From the NCBI GenBank assembly GCA_964503335.1, contig CAZCZZ010000011.1, positions 9,638-73,637 on the forward strand: a stretch of DNA of 64,000 nucleotides. Reading direction: 5' to 3'. This document shows positions 42,396-51,684 of the stretch, piece after piece. The stretch's first letter is position 1. The number at the start of each line of letters is the position of its first letter. The DNA comes from CAZCZZ01 sp964503335. GTDB lineage: Bacteria; Verrucomicrobiota; Kiritimatiellia; CAIVKH01. Position numbers and translations under genes: made by a program. Under the pieces are notes generated by a model. It saw only the letters and a list, made by a program, of their open reading frames with translations, did no database searches and had not been told where the DNA came from.

Positions 42396-43691
42396 ATGAA
42401 GAAATTTCTGATGATGGCGGCCACGATGCTGGTCGCGCAGGCGGCGATGGCGTTTCCGTCGTGGATTGGCGTGTATGGAAACTACAAGCGGCACGACGAC
42501 CGCAGCAATCCCGGGCAGTTTTCGATTCTGATGAACCAGGACTACACGGGGCTGAAGGCCGAAGTGGGCGTTCAGGTCAACGGTGGCAACTGGGTTGCGT
42601 ATCCGATGAACTATGCCGGAAACGTCCAGGGCAATTCCTACTGGACGTTCACTCCGAGCTTCCAGTTCCCCGCGGGCGCGACGGTGAAGTACTACTTCCA
42701 CGGATTCGACCAGAACGGCGGACACCTCTATGACAGCCGCAACAACCTGAACTACGAGTTTACGGTTTCGGCGAATCCCGAAGTCGTCGTGAAGCGCATT
42801 GCCGACGGCAAGTACAAGGGATTCTCCCAAGGCAACGGCATCACGGTTTCGACCGAGTGGAACACCTGGCTGGACATAAAGATCAAGAACCTCGGTGCGC
42901 CGGAAGCGATCGGCATCATCTGGACGTGGAACAACTGGACCGACTATCGCTCAACGACCGCGCTGAAGGAAGCTGACCTCGAAGGCGGCTACCAGCAGTG
43001 GGGCGTGGACCTCAAGCCCGCCGGCGTCGAATACTCGCACCGCAGCCTCGGCTTCATCCGCTGGTTCCCGGAAACGTCCACGAACTACATGGAAGTCTCC
43101 AACGGCCGCGTGACGCTCAAGTACGCGATCTTCTACAAGGTCAACGGCACGTGGTACTGGGACAACAACGGCGGCGCGGATTACAGCATCATCATCGGCA
43201 ACACGTCGGACCCCAACGACACGGACGGCGATGGCCTCCTCGACACGTGGGAGAACGAGAACTTCGGCAATCTGAACCAGACCGCGACGGACAATCCCGA
43301 CGGCGACGGCGCGACAGGCTTCCCTTTTGCGAACATCATTGAGCAGGCGACGCAGTACAATCCTAACCTTCCGAACGACACGAGCGCTCGTGGCGTCCGC
43401 CTTCTGTGGGCGAATGCGTATCCCGCCAAGGGCAGTACGGTCACGCTTTCCTACGGCATCGGCAACGAAGGCAATCCTCTCTTCGGCAAGCCGGTCTATG
43501 CGCACGTCGGCAAGAACGGCTGGAAGGACGTGTACCAGAGCGCGCAGCTCGTGGGTGGCGCGAGCGGACGCCTCGAAGTGACGATCAATGTTCCCGCGGA
43601 CGCGTCGGTCATCAACGTCGTGTTCACGGATAAGGCCGGCAGCTGGGACAACAACAGCGGCAAGGACTGGAACATCCCCGTCCGTCCGTAA
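42396..43691 (+). CDS. Secreted protein with CBM25/CBM21-type starch-binding modules
   Basis: A 431-residue exported protein with signal peptide MKKFLMMAATMLVAQAAMA. It has three beta modules. The first ends HLYDSRNNLNYEFTV; the second has TLKYAIFYKVNGTWYWDNNGGADYSI; the last ends INVVFTDKAGSWDNNSGKDWNIPV. The WDNNxGxDW/Y ends are the hallmark of CBM25/26 and CBM21 starch-binding folds. A calcium-loop linker (DTDGDGLLDTWE) with DNPDGDG joins the second and third. No catalytic residues are seen, so it likely captures or presents alpha-glucans for the following hydrolase. It has a separate promoter and terminator. Confidence 0.75.
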   Translation: MKKFLMMAATMLVAQAAMAFPSWIGVYGNYKRHDDRSNPGQFSILMNQDYTGLKAEVGVQVNGGNWVAYPMNYAGNVQGNSYWTFTPSFQFPAGATVKYYFHGFDQNGGHLYDSRNNLNYEFTVSANPEVVVKRIADGKYKGFSQGNGITVSTEWNTWLDIKIKNLGAPEAIGIIWTWNNWTDYRSTTALKEADLEGGYQQWGVDLKPAGVEYSHRSLGFIRWFPETSTNYMEVSNGRVTLKYAIFYKVNGTWYWDNNGGADYSIIIGNTSDPNDTDGDGLLDTWENENFGNLNQTATDNPDGDGATGFPFANIIEQATQYNPNLPNDTSARGVRLLWANAYPAKGSTVTLSYGIGNEGNPLFGKPVYAHVGKNGWKDVYQSAQLVGGASGRLEVTINVPADASVINVVFTDKAGSWDNNSGKDWNIPVRP

Positions 43692-43705
43692 GACAGTTTG
43701 AATCA

Positions 43706-43739
43706 CGGGTGGGCGCTGAAAAGTTCCCACCCGTTTTTT
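43706..43739 (+). terminator. Rho-independent terminator
   Basis: CGGGTGGG pairs with CCCACCCG and is followed by six T residues, ending the CBM-protein transcript. Confidence 0.9.
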
Positions 43740-43750
43740 CGCGTTCGTCG

Positions 43751-43764
43751 TTCAACCGGTTGAA
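43751..43764. promoter_or_regulatory. LacI-type operator candidate
   Basis: TTCAACCGGTTGAA is a perfect 14-base palindrome with a central CCGG, as in many LacI-family sugar-repressor sites. It lies 44 bases before the start codon of the glucan hydrolase. Confidence 0.5.
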
Positions 43765-43807
43765 AAGCTCTAAACATCTGTAGCAGCGCAATTGTTCGAG
43801 GTACGCC

Positions 43808-46800
43808 ATGAAGCACAGCATCAAATCCTGGGTCACAAGTTTCATTCTAGGCGCGTCCGCGCTCGCGTCCGCTGACGCCGCCATCACCATCGGTCCGGGC
43901 CCTTGGATCGGCACCGACAAGCGTGGCACCGCCTGGTACCAGGAGCTTCAGGACTGGAACAAGAATGACGTCCGCGCGCTCGACTGGAATGGCGATTCCC
44001 ACGGCTTCGGTGATTCCATCGACGGCTCGCGCGACATCGTCGCTTTCTACTCCCGCATCGAGGGCGACACGGTCTTCTTCCGCGTGGACCTCTTTGACCT
44101 AGGCTACAACGCACAGAACGGTGGCGTGAATGTCTACGTCGCGATCGACTGCGCGGCCGGTGGCAACGAGTTTCTTCCCGACAATCTCGAGACGCGGGTT
44201 TCAAGTCCGTGGGACGTTTGCGTCGCTGTCTACGACGGTGGATCCGGCGCCGCATACAACCGCAGCTACCAGAACATGGCCTGGGCCTACAAAGGTTCGT
44301 ATTGGCGCTCTGACCTCGATGCCGTGGAATTCGGCGTCAGCAAGTTCGCCCTGACCGACTTGGGATGGAACGGAACAAGCGTCCTGAACTTGCATGTCTT
44401 CACGACGAAAGACGGCGCGGAAGTCGGCGGTAGCGATGTCGCAGATTGCATCGGTGGCCTGGATCGGGCAGGGGGCTATCTCTCAGGTCCGGTCCGGTCG
44501 GACTCCATCGCGGGTCGCGCGAAGTATGCAGCCATCGCCCACGCCAACCAGTCCCTCGCCCCGAAGAACGGCACACAGAACCACATCTTCACGCGTCGCA
44601 CCGATTTGAACATCTACTCCGGCTTCGTCCGCACGCTCGATTCCGCAGAGATCCTGAATGTCCCGATGAACCTGCACATCAGCGGCACGCTGCTGATGGC
44701 GTTCCAGTGGGCGAAGCAGGATCCGACAGCAGCCGGCTATCCCGAACGCGACGGTCCTACGTTCCTGAACCGCGTGAAGAACTTCGTCACAACGGGGCCC
44801 GGTTCGCTCATCGGCGGCACGCTCGCCGAGCACATCATGCCGTACTTCGAGGGCCAGGTGAACGCGAAGAGCATCGACCAGAACAGCGAACTCCTCCAAG
44901 ACATGTTCGGTCTGTCAGAGAGCGATATGAAGGTCATGCACGTACCCGAACGCGTGATCCGCAGCGATACAGGTCACCCGGCCGTCCGTCCCGACGCTCC
45001 GCTCGATGGCAAGACGTTTGAAGAAATCGAAAACAGCGGATTCGCTGCCACATATCTCGACGAAGTCACGCACTTGCACCACTGGTTCTATCCGAACGAG
45101 CAGTGGAATCCGGGCTGGGATGATTACGCGTGGGGCCGCTGGGCGGGCGGACAGGGCAACGACGACGAGCCGTACCAGCACAAGGTGCACAAGATCAACG
45201 GCGTCCTCTGCTTCATGATCAACGACCGTGAAGACCAGGCGAAATTCGGCAACTGGGACGGTGGCATGTCGATGGACACCCGCTACACGCTGCTCGCAAA
45301 GGCCATGAGCCCCGACTCGCAGCAGATCACCGTCGTGTTCGACGATTGGGAGGCCTTCGCCGGCAACTCGTTTGCATCCTCGACGCCGAACAACAATGCA
45401 GACCAGTGGCACACGACCTTGCGCTGGGCTGCAAACCATCCCTGGATCGAACTCGTCAACCTGAAGGACGTCACGACGTGGGCGCAGGCTGACAGCCGAT
45501 GGGTTGTCGATCATGGATACGTATACAACAAGCCCTCCCAGACGTACGAGTGGCTCAAGCACGCGTCCGAACAGAGCTACGACACGTGGTACTACGGCAG
45601 CGGTTTGGAAGAGAACTTCTACAACCGGATTCCCCGCGTGATCAACGATTGGGCTCCGGCGGGCATGAAAAAGTACGGCGATATGAACTCGACCGGAACG
45701 CTGATCCGCGATTCATGGGACACGATCCAGCAGATCACTGCCCCGGAACTCAAGCGCCTCGCGGAATGGTCCTACAGCGCGATGATCTACGAGACGGCCT
45801 GGCATGATGAGAATCCCCCGCAGTGGTGGCCGCCCTCCGACAAGCCGTGGCTGTCGTGGTCCGACGCCTATCAGTCCCGCAACTACCAGGCGACATTCCA
45901 ACGCCCTGATGCCAACTCGTACAATGACGATTGGCCGATGGATTGGACCTCCTCGTGGGCCGTGAGACTCCATGGTCACGTTCGCGACATGGGTGTCCTC
46001 AAGGAAGCTTCCGACTGGGTGAACGACATCAAGGGCGGCACACAGACCGGCACGACGTGGGCTTACGCGAAGGACATCGACGACGACAAGCTCGATGAAT
46101 ACGTGCTGCGCAACAACAAGGTATTCCTCTGCTTCGAGCGATGGGGTGGCCGACTCGTGAAAGCATTCGTCTATGACGCCGCGCTCAATGGCGGCGATGC
46201 CCGTGAAGTCATTGGTGTCCCCGCATCGAATCCCCCGCAGGAATCGGAGAACGAAGAAGCCGACAACAATCGCTGCTCCGCATTCAAGGACCGGTACGCG
46301 AGCGGCCTGGGCGATACGCGCTACGTGGATATGGATTTCGCGAGCCCGACCGCACCGCAGCAAGGCTCCAATTTCTGGGTCTTCGTTTCGCAGGACGGAA
46401 AGATCACAAAGAAGGTCAGCCTGATCCCCAACAAGGATGCCGTCGTGGCGGACTACAGCCTCGGCTCCGGTGTGGGCACGCTGTACACGCGTCACGGCCT
46501 CGCGCCGAACCAGATGGATCTTATGTTCAAGGCCGACAAAAACCTCGTCTGGATCAACGGCACCGGCTACCGCGGGCTTCGCAATACGCAGGGCGGCGCA
46601 GCCCTCGTCGTCGCCATGCAGAACGCCAAGATCATGGACGGCAGACTCTCGAACGCGGGCTGGGATAACCGCGAGATGCCCCTGACAGAGCAATTCGAGA
46701 CCTACAACACCGCCGCAACGTTCAAGATCGCCCTCGCGTTCAGCGAAGCGACCGCGATCGAGCTGAGCGGTGCAACGCCTCCGCCGGTCCAGTGGGTGGG

Positions 46801-47437
46801 CAACACAGTGAATGTCCCGGCCAACGGCCAGATTCCCGCAGGGCAGGCCGTCTGGGTGAATACCGAGTCCTGGCCCATGGGTGCAGGCAAGAGCGGCGCG
46901 ATCGTGTACAAGGTTGGCACGAACGGTTGGATTGCCGCGAACCTCGGCAAGAACGGGGTTGCAGGAAATAACGATGCCTGGAACTTCAACCTTGGTTCTT
47001 TCACCGCCGGTACGCCGGTCGAATACGCTGTCGCGGTTGTGGATGGAAATGGCGCTTACAGGTGGGATAGCAGGAATGGCCAGAACTACAAATTCACCGT
47101 CAACGCCGGACAGGCTGTGCAGTGGGTCGGCAACACGACGCATTGGCCCGTAAACGGTCAGATCACGAGCGCCACCGACCTCTGGATCAATACGGACAGC
47201 TGGCAGAAGAACAGCGGCGTGTCCGCGAAGGTGGTCTACACCACGAACGGCACGACGTGGCTCACCAAGGCCATGAACAAGGCCGGTGTGCATGGCAACA
47301 ACGACTGGTGGAACCTCAACCTCGGCAAATTCCCCTCCGGCACACAGGTCCGCTACGCGATCGCCGTGAAGGACGGGAACGGCGTCGAGAAGTGGGACAA
47401 CAACGGCGGCCAGGACTTCAAGGCCACCGTCAACTAA
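43808..47437 (+). CDS. Large secreted glycoside hydrolase, GH57/GH119-like, with C-terminal starch-binding modules
   Basis: A 1209-residue exported protein (signal peptide to about residue 25). An N-terminal DOMON-like beta domain (ITIGPGPWIGTDKRGTAWYQ..YVAIDCAAGG) is followed by a central (beta/alpha)-type region resembling GH57 superfamily enzymes. It includes MNLHISGTLLMAFQWAK, LAEHIMPYFEGQ, a PE motif in HVPERVI and VVFDDWEAFAGN, which resembles the GH57 Asp motif. The last 230 residues contain two modules ending WDSRNGQNYKFTV and WDNNGGQDFKATV, like CBM25. Predicted to cut alpha-glucans outside the cell, but assignment to GH57 or GH119 is tentative. A LacI-type palindrome precedes it. 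Confidence 0.65.
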   Translation: MKHSIKSWVTSFILGASALASADAAITIGPGPWIGTDKRGTAWYQELQDWNKNDVRALDWNGDSHGFGDSIDGSRDIVAFYSRIEGDTVFFRVDLFDLGYNAQNGGVNVYVAIDCAAGGNEFLPDNLETRVSSPWDVCVAVYDGGSGAAYNRSYQNMAWAYKGSYWRSDLDAVEFGVSKFALTDLGWNGTSVLNLHVFTTKDGAEVGGSDVADCIGGLDRAGGYLSGPVRSDSIAGRAKYAAIAHANQSLAPKNGTQNHIFTRRTDLNIYSGFVRTLDSAEILNVPMNLHISGTLLMAFQWAKQDPTAAGYPERDGPTFLNRVKNFVTTGPGSLIGGTLAEHIMPYFEGQVNAKSIDQNSELLQDMFGLSESDMKVMHVPERVIRSDTGHPAVRPDAPLDGKTFEEIENSGFAATYLDEVTHLHHWFYPNEQWNPGWDDYAWGRWAGGQGNDDEPYQHKVHKINGVLCFMINDREDQAKFGNWDGGMSMDTRYTLLAKAMSPDSQQITVVFDDWEAFAGNSFASSTPNNNADQWHTTLRWAANHPWIELVNLKDVTTWAQADSRWVVDHGYVYNKPSQTYEWLKHASEQSYDTWYYGSGLEENFYNRIPRVINDWAPAGMKKYGDMNSTGTLIRDSWDTIQQITAPELKRLAEWSYSAMIYETAWHDENPPQWWPPSDKPWLSWSDAYQSRNYQATFQRPDANSYNDDWPMDWTSSWAVRLHGHVRDMGVLKEASDWVNDIKGGTQTGTTWAYAKDIDDDKLDEYVLRNNKVFLCFERWGGRLVKAFVYDAALNGGDAREVIGVPASNPPQESENEEADNNRCSAFKDRYASGLGDTRYVDMDFASPTAPQQGSNFWVFVSQDGKITKKVSLIPNKDAVVADYSLGSGVGTLYTRHGLAPNQMDLMFKADKNLVWINGTGYRGLRNTQGGAALVVAMQNAKIMDGRLSNAGWDNREMPLTEQFETYNTAATFKIALAFSEATAIELSGATPPPVQWVGNTVNVPANGQIPAGQAVWVNTESWPMGAGKSGAIVYKVGTNGWIAANLGKNGVAGNNDAWNFNLGSFTAGTPVEYAVAVVDGNGAYRWDSRNGQNYKFTVNAGQAVQWVGNTTHWPVNGQITSATDLWINTDSWQKNSGVSAKVVYTTNGTTWLTKAMNKAGVHGNNDWWNLNLGKFPSGTQVRYAIAVKDGNGVEKWDNNGGQDFKATVN

Positions 47438-47452
47438 AGCCGTGGAACAATT

Positions 47453-47507
47453 CCCGCTCGCGGAGCGGGTACTACACTGCTCGGGCAAGAGTGCTCGATT
47501 GAGCACT
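47453..47507 (+). terminator. Two hairpins after the glucan hydrolase
   Basis: CCCGCTC-GCG-GAGCGGG (47453-47469) has no T-run. AGTGCTC-GATT-GAGCACT (47490-47507) is followed by TTGCTCTTT and is the more likely terminator. Confidence 0.55.
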
Positions 47508-47545
47508 TTGCTCTTTATAGAAGCGATAATTCAGATAAGAGTTGT

Positions 47546-47561
47546 CTCCTTTACGAAGGAG
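47546..47561 (+). promoter_or_regulatory. Hairpin sequestering the trpB2 ribosome-binding site
   Basis: CTCCTT-TACG-AAGGAG is a perfect six-base-pair stem whose right arm is the Shine-Dalgarno sequence, seven bases before the TTG start at 47569. Confidence 0.6.
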
Positions 47562-47568
47562 CCCTCAT

Positions 47569-48876
47569 TTGAGCACGCCGACACGCTTTACGCTGGGTCA
47601 GAAAGACATCCCGTCGCAGTGGTATAACCTCCTCGCCGACCTGCCGGAACCGATGCCGCCGCCGCTCAATCCCGGCACGCGCCAGCCGGTATCGCTGGAG
47701 GACATGACGGCGATTTTCCCAGAGAACATTGTCCGCCAGGAAATGAGTCCGGATCGCTGGATCGATGTCCCGGAAGAGGTGCGTGATGTGTACGCACTCT
47801 GGCGTCCGACGCCTTTGCTGCGTGCGGTTCGACTCGAGAAGGCGCTCAAGACACCCGCGCACATCTACTACAAATACGAGGGTGTAAGCCCCGCGGGCAG
47901 CCACAAGCCGAACAGCGCCGTGCCACAGGCGTGGTACAACAAACAGGCGGGTGTAAAGCGACTGGTCACGGAGACCGGCGCAGGCCAGTGGGGCTCGTCC
48001 CTTGCGATGGCGTGCAAACTCTTTGGCTTGGACTGCACCGTATACATGGTGCGCATCAGCTATGACCAGAAGCCTTACCGCAAAATGGTGATGCATACCT
48101 ATGGCGCGACGGTTCATCCGAGCCCGACGCGGCACACCGACTTCGGAAAAAGCATCCTGGAGAAGGATCCCGAGTGCCCCGGCAGCCTCGGCATTGCAAT
48201 CAGCGAAGCAATCGAAGACACCGTCAAGCACCCGCACACCAAGTACGCACTTGGAAGTGTCTTGAACCATGTCTGCCTGCATCAGTCTGTGATCGGACTG
48301 GAGACAATCCGCCAGATGGAAATGGCGGGCGAGGAACCAGACGTGATCATCGGCTGCGTCGGCGGTGGCAGCAACTTTGCCGGCATCGCGTTCCCGTGGA
48401 TTCACCAGAAGCTGACAGCAGGGAAGAAGTACCGGATCGTCGCCGTCGAGCCATCGGCATGCGCGTCCCTGACCAAGGGCGAACTGCGGTACGACTTTGG
48501 CGACACGGCGATGATGACCCCGCTGATGATGATGCACACGCTTGGGCACGACTTCATTCCGCCCAAGATTCACGCCGGAGGCCTGCGCTATCACGGCATG
48601 TCACCGCTCGTCAGCCATGCCTACAAGCTGAAGCTGATCGAGGCCGTGGCCTATCCCCAGTCGAAAATCTTCGAGGGCGCGGTGGCGTTTGCCCGCAGCG
48701 AGGGCTTGATCCCTGCACCGGAGCCATCCCACGCGATCGCAGCCGTCATTGACGAGGCGATTCGTGCCCGCGAGGAGAACCGCAAGAAGGTGATCCTTTT
48801 TAACCTCTGCGGCCACGGCCTGCTCGATATGAGTTCCTACGAGAACTTTCTCGCCGGGAAACTGGTGGACGAGTAG
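47569..48876 (+). CDS. trpB2: TrpB2-type tryptophan synthase beta chain
   Basis: A 435-residue PLP enzyme of the second TrpB group, which condenses indole and serine and usually lacks a neighbouring TrpA. The PLP lysine is near residue 113 in GVSPAGSHKPNSA. The Gly-rich phosphate site is IGCVGGGSNFAG. The N-terminus has the TrpB2-specific extension (PPLNPGTRQPVSLEDMTAIFP). The TTG at 47569 is chosen because AAGGAG is seven bases upstream; a TTG at 47542 lacks a site. No other trp gene is present, so it may salvage indole or act with a distant TrpA. Confidence 0.9.
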   Translation: MSTPTRFTLGQKDIPSQWYNLLADLPEPMPPPLNPGTRQPVSLEDMTAIFPENIVRQEMSPDRWIDVPEEVRDVYALWRPTPLLRAVRLEKALKTPAHIYYKYEGVSPAGSHKPNSAVPQAWYNKQAGVKRLVTETGAGQWGSSLAMACKLFGLDCTVYMVRISYDQKPYRKMVMHTYGATVHPSPTRHTDFGKSILEKDPECPGSLGIAISEAIEDTVKHPHTKYALGSVLNHVCLHQSVIGLETIRQMEMAGEEPDVIIGCVGGGSNFAGIAFPWIHQKLTAGKKYRIVAVEPSACASLTKGELRYDFGDTAMMTPLMMMHTLGHDFIPPKIHAGGLRYHGMSPLVSHAYKLKLIEAVAYPQSKIFEGAVAFARSEGLIPAPEPSHAIAAVIDEAIRAREENRKKVILFNLCGHGLLDMSSYENFLAGKLVDE

Positions 48877-48906
48877 GACTCCGGGGTCAACAAGCGCGGC
48901 TACAAG

Positions 48907-51663
48907 CTACTTCAGGGAAATCTCCGCGAGGACGAGGTTGTCGGGACCTTTTTCGACCTTGAAGCCGAGTCGCGTGCACAGATGCTGCATCTCGACGTTG
49001 TCGGGCAGGATGTCGGCGAACACCCGCTCGATCTTCTCGGACTTCGCGATATCGAGCAACTTCTGCAGCAGTCGCGATCCCAGGCCTCGGTGCTGAAAGG
49101 CGTCGCTGACAAGGATGGCGAAGCGTGCGTCATGCGATTGTGGCACCCGGCTCAAGCGACCCACGGCGATAACTTCCTGCGTGGCGCCGGGCGATGGGCG
49201 ATGCAGAACGACGAGCACCATCTCGCGGTCATAATCCACGAAGCAGATGCGGGTGAGCCGTTCATGCGCAATACGCTGCTCGAGGTTGATCGGGTGGGTG
49301 TAACGGAGGAACACGCTGCGTTCGGACAACGTCTTGTGGAATGCGACCATGCTCGGCTCGTCTTCAGGCCTGATCGGGCGAATTGAAACTTCGGTCCCGT
49401 CTTTCAAGGGCACCGTCATCTGGTATTGGACGGGATAGGGTCGGATGGCAGGGCGGGGCAAGCTAGAAGGTGGCGTTTTTGCGTCGTAGAGCACGAAGCG
49501 CGCGTCCACGGCGATGAGCTGCTCGGGCGATGCGAGCAGCGGATTGATGTCGCACTCCTTGATCCACGGCTGCTCCACGACGAGCTGGCTGAAGCGGACC
49601 ATGATGCGCTCGACGGCCGCGATATCGACCGGCTTGCGTCCGCGTACACCTTTCAGCGCCGTGAAGATCTTCGTGGTCTCCATCATGCTGCGAGCCAGCG
49701 TCGAGGTGAGGGGCGGCAGCGCGAGGGATCGGTCCTTGAAGACTTCGACGAGCTGGCCGCCCAGCCCGAACAACAGGACGGGACCGAATTGCGGGTCCGG
49801 CGAACTGCCGAGGATGATCTCGTAGCCATCGAGTTTGATCATCGGTTGCACGGCTACACCGTTGAAATGTTCGGTGCCCGCCTTGGCCGTAACTGAAACG
49901 CGAATACGCTCGAAGGCCTCCTTGACGGCGGCTTCATCGCGCAGGTTGAGGATCACGCCTCCGACATCGGTCTTATGTGTGATGGTTTCGGAGTAGAGCT
50001 TCAGCACGACGGGGAATCCCATCTTCTTTGCCAGCTCTACTGCAGAATCGGGAGTCGTTGCGACTTCTGTCGCGACGGTTGGAATGCCGTACGCTGCGAG
50101 CAGGTGCTTGGACTCGATTTCCGTGAGGATTGTGCGACCTGAAGCCCGAACGCGCTCGATGATACTCGCGGCGCGTGCGCGATCTGGGGCGTCTTCCGCT
50201 GAAGGCTCTTCCGTGCCGGGCGTTTCATAGAGGTGGCGAAGGTTGTCGCTGTACTGCCACATGTAACTGAACGCCTTGGCCGCGCGGTCAGGATACGTGA
50301 AGGTCGGAATGCCTGCGCGATTCAGGATGTCGATGCCCCCTGCGACGAAGGGCCCACCCATCCAGCTCGCGATGACGGGCTTGCCGCTAATTTGCGCGTA
50401 GGGCTTCAAGGCCTCGGCCGTGCCCGTGGGATCCGTCATGTCCTGCGGAGTCAGGATGACGAGCATGCCATCGCTGTTCGGATCCTTCGCGGCGATATCG
50501 AGTGCCTTTGCATAGCGATCCGCCCCGGCGTCGCCAAGGATGTCGATCGGATTGTTGCGGCTCCAATGCGGAGGCAGAAACGCATTCATCGCGGCGTGCG
50601 TTTCGGCGGAGAGATTCGTCAGTTCGCCACCGCTCGAGATGAGGGCGTCGGTGGCCAGTACGCCGGGGCCACCGGCGTTTGTGACAATGGTTAGGCGCGG
50701 CCCTTTGGGTCGCGGCTGCTTGCCGAGCACCTCGGCCATGTCGAAGAGTTCGGCGATGGCGTCGACGCGGAGGACGCCTGCGCGTCGGAAGGCCGCATCG
50801 AGCACCTCGTCGCTGCCGGTGAGGGAGCCGGTGTGTGATGCCGCGGCCTTGGCGGCGGCTTCGGTGCGTCCGGCCTTGATGACGATGATTGGCTTGTTGA
50901 GCGACACCTCGCGCGCCGCGGAAAGGAACGATCGCGCGTCGCCGATGCTCTCCATGTAGATGACGATGCTCTGCGTCTTGGGATCGTTCCCATAGTAGTC
51001 AATCAAGTCGCCCCAGCTGACATCGAGCATGGAGCCGATCGACGCGAAGGCGCTGAAGCCGACCTGCTCGCGGATACTCCAATCAAGTACGGCGGTGCAG
51101 AGCGCGCCGCTCTGGCTGAAGAAGGCGACGTTGCCGGGCCGGGCCATGCCCACGGCGAACGTGGCGTTGAGGCCCATCAAGGGGTTCATGATGCCGAGGC
51201 AGTTCGGGCCGATGACGCGCATTCCACCGCGCCGCGCGTGCTCGAGAATTTGACGCTCCAGTTCCACGCCGGGTGGGCCGAGTTCCTTGAAGCCTGCCGA
51301 AATCACGACAGCGGCTTTCACGCCTGCCGCGACGGCCTCGGCGATGACAGGAGGGACAGCGGCGGCGGGTGTGACGACGACAACGAGGTCCACCGGTTCC
51401 GGTACAGCGGCGATATTCGGATAGGCCTTGATGCCGAGCACGCTCGAGCGCTTCGGGTTGACGGGGAATACGACGCCTCCGAAGGGATTGCTGACGAGAT
51501 TCCAGAGGACCGTGCGACCTACGCTGCCGGGTGTTTCCGTGGCGCCGACGACGGCGACGGTGCGAGGTGAAAATAGTTTGTTGAGGGAGTGATGGCCGTA
51601 GCGCCAGACGTCCCGCGCAGGGTCGGCAGGTGCAGAGGGTGTGATCAGATTCTTGGGCTTCAT
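48907..51663 (-). CDS. ADP-forming acyl-CoA synthetase fused to C-terminal GNAT acetyltransferase
   Basis: A 918-residue protein of the PatZ/Pka type. Order: CoA-binding domain (SLNKLFSPRTVAVVGATETPGSVGR, about 27-150), succinyl-CoA-ligase-like domains with the phospho-His candidate in ASHTGSLTG, ATP-grasp (about 520-735, VVLKLYSETITHKTDVGG), then GNAT (about 745-918, FQHRGLGSRLLQKLL as the acetyl-CoA loop). In relatives the GNAT part acetylates lysines of acetyl-CoA synthetase and other proteins, while the synthetase part senses acyl-CoA. Here all synthetase motifs seem intact, so catalysis is possible. Followed upstream by a related gene. Confidence 0.85.
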   Translation of the reverse strand: MKPKNLITPSAPADPARDVWRYGHHSLNKLFSPRTVAVVGATETPGSVGRTVLWNLVSNPFGGVVFPVNPKRSSVLGIKAYPNIAAVPEPVDLVVVVTPAAAVPPVIAEAVAAGVKAAVVISAGFKELGPPGVELERQILEHARRGGMRVIGPNCLGIMNPLMGLNATFAVGMARPGNVAFFSQSGALCTAVLDWSIREQVGFSAFASIGSMLDVSWGDLIDYYGNDPKTQSIVIYMESIGDARSFLSAAREVSLNKPIIVIKAGRTEAAAKAAASHTGSLTGSDEVLDAAFRRAGVLRVDAIAELFDMAEVLGKQPRPKGPRLTIVTNAGGPGVLATDALISSGGELTNLSAETHAAMNAFLPPHWSRNNPIDILGDAGADRYAKALDIAAKDPNSDGMLVILTPQDMTDPTGTAEALKPYAQISGKPVIASWMGGPFVAGGIDILNRAGIPTFTYPDRAAKAFSYMWQYSDNLRHLYETPGTEEPSAEDAPDRARAASIIERVRASGRTILTEIESKHLLAAYGIPTVATEVATTPDSAVELAKKMGFPVVLKLYSETITHKTDVGGVILNLRDEAAVKEAFERIRVSVTAKAGTEHFNGVAVQPMIKLDGYEIILGSSPDPQFGPVLLFGLGGQLVEVFKDRSLALPPLTSTLARSMMETTKIFTALKGVRGRKPVDIAAVERIMVRFSQLVVEQPWIKECDINPLLASPEQLIAVDARFVLYDAKTPPSSLPRPAIRPYPVQYQMTVPLKDGTEVSIRPIRPEDEPSMVAFHKTLSERSVFLRYTHPINLEQRIAHERLTRICFVDYDREMVLVVLHRPSPGATQEVIAVGRLSRVPQSHDARFAILVSDAFQHRGLGSRLLQKLLDIAKSEKIERVFADILPDNVEMQHLCTRLGFKVEKGPDNLVLAEISLK

Positions 51664-51684
51664 ATCGTCATTTCTCCGTGATCG

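Noticed and set aside
47453..47469. GC-rich hairpin as the terminator of the glucan hydrolase
   Set aside because: No T-run follows it. The second hairpin at 47490-47507 is the better candidate.
45713..47506. 597-codon minus-strand frame opposite the glucan hydrolase
   Set aside because: Antisense shadow of a gene with signal peptide and clear CBM modules. No ribosome site or domain was seen.
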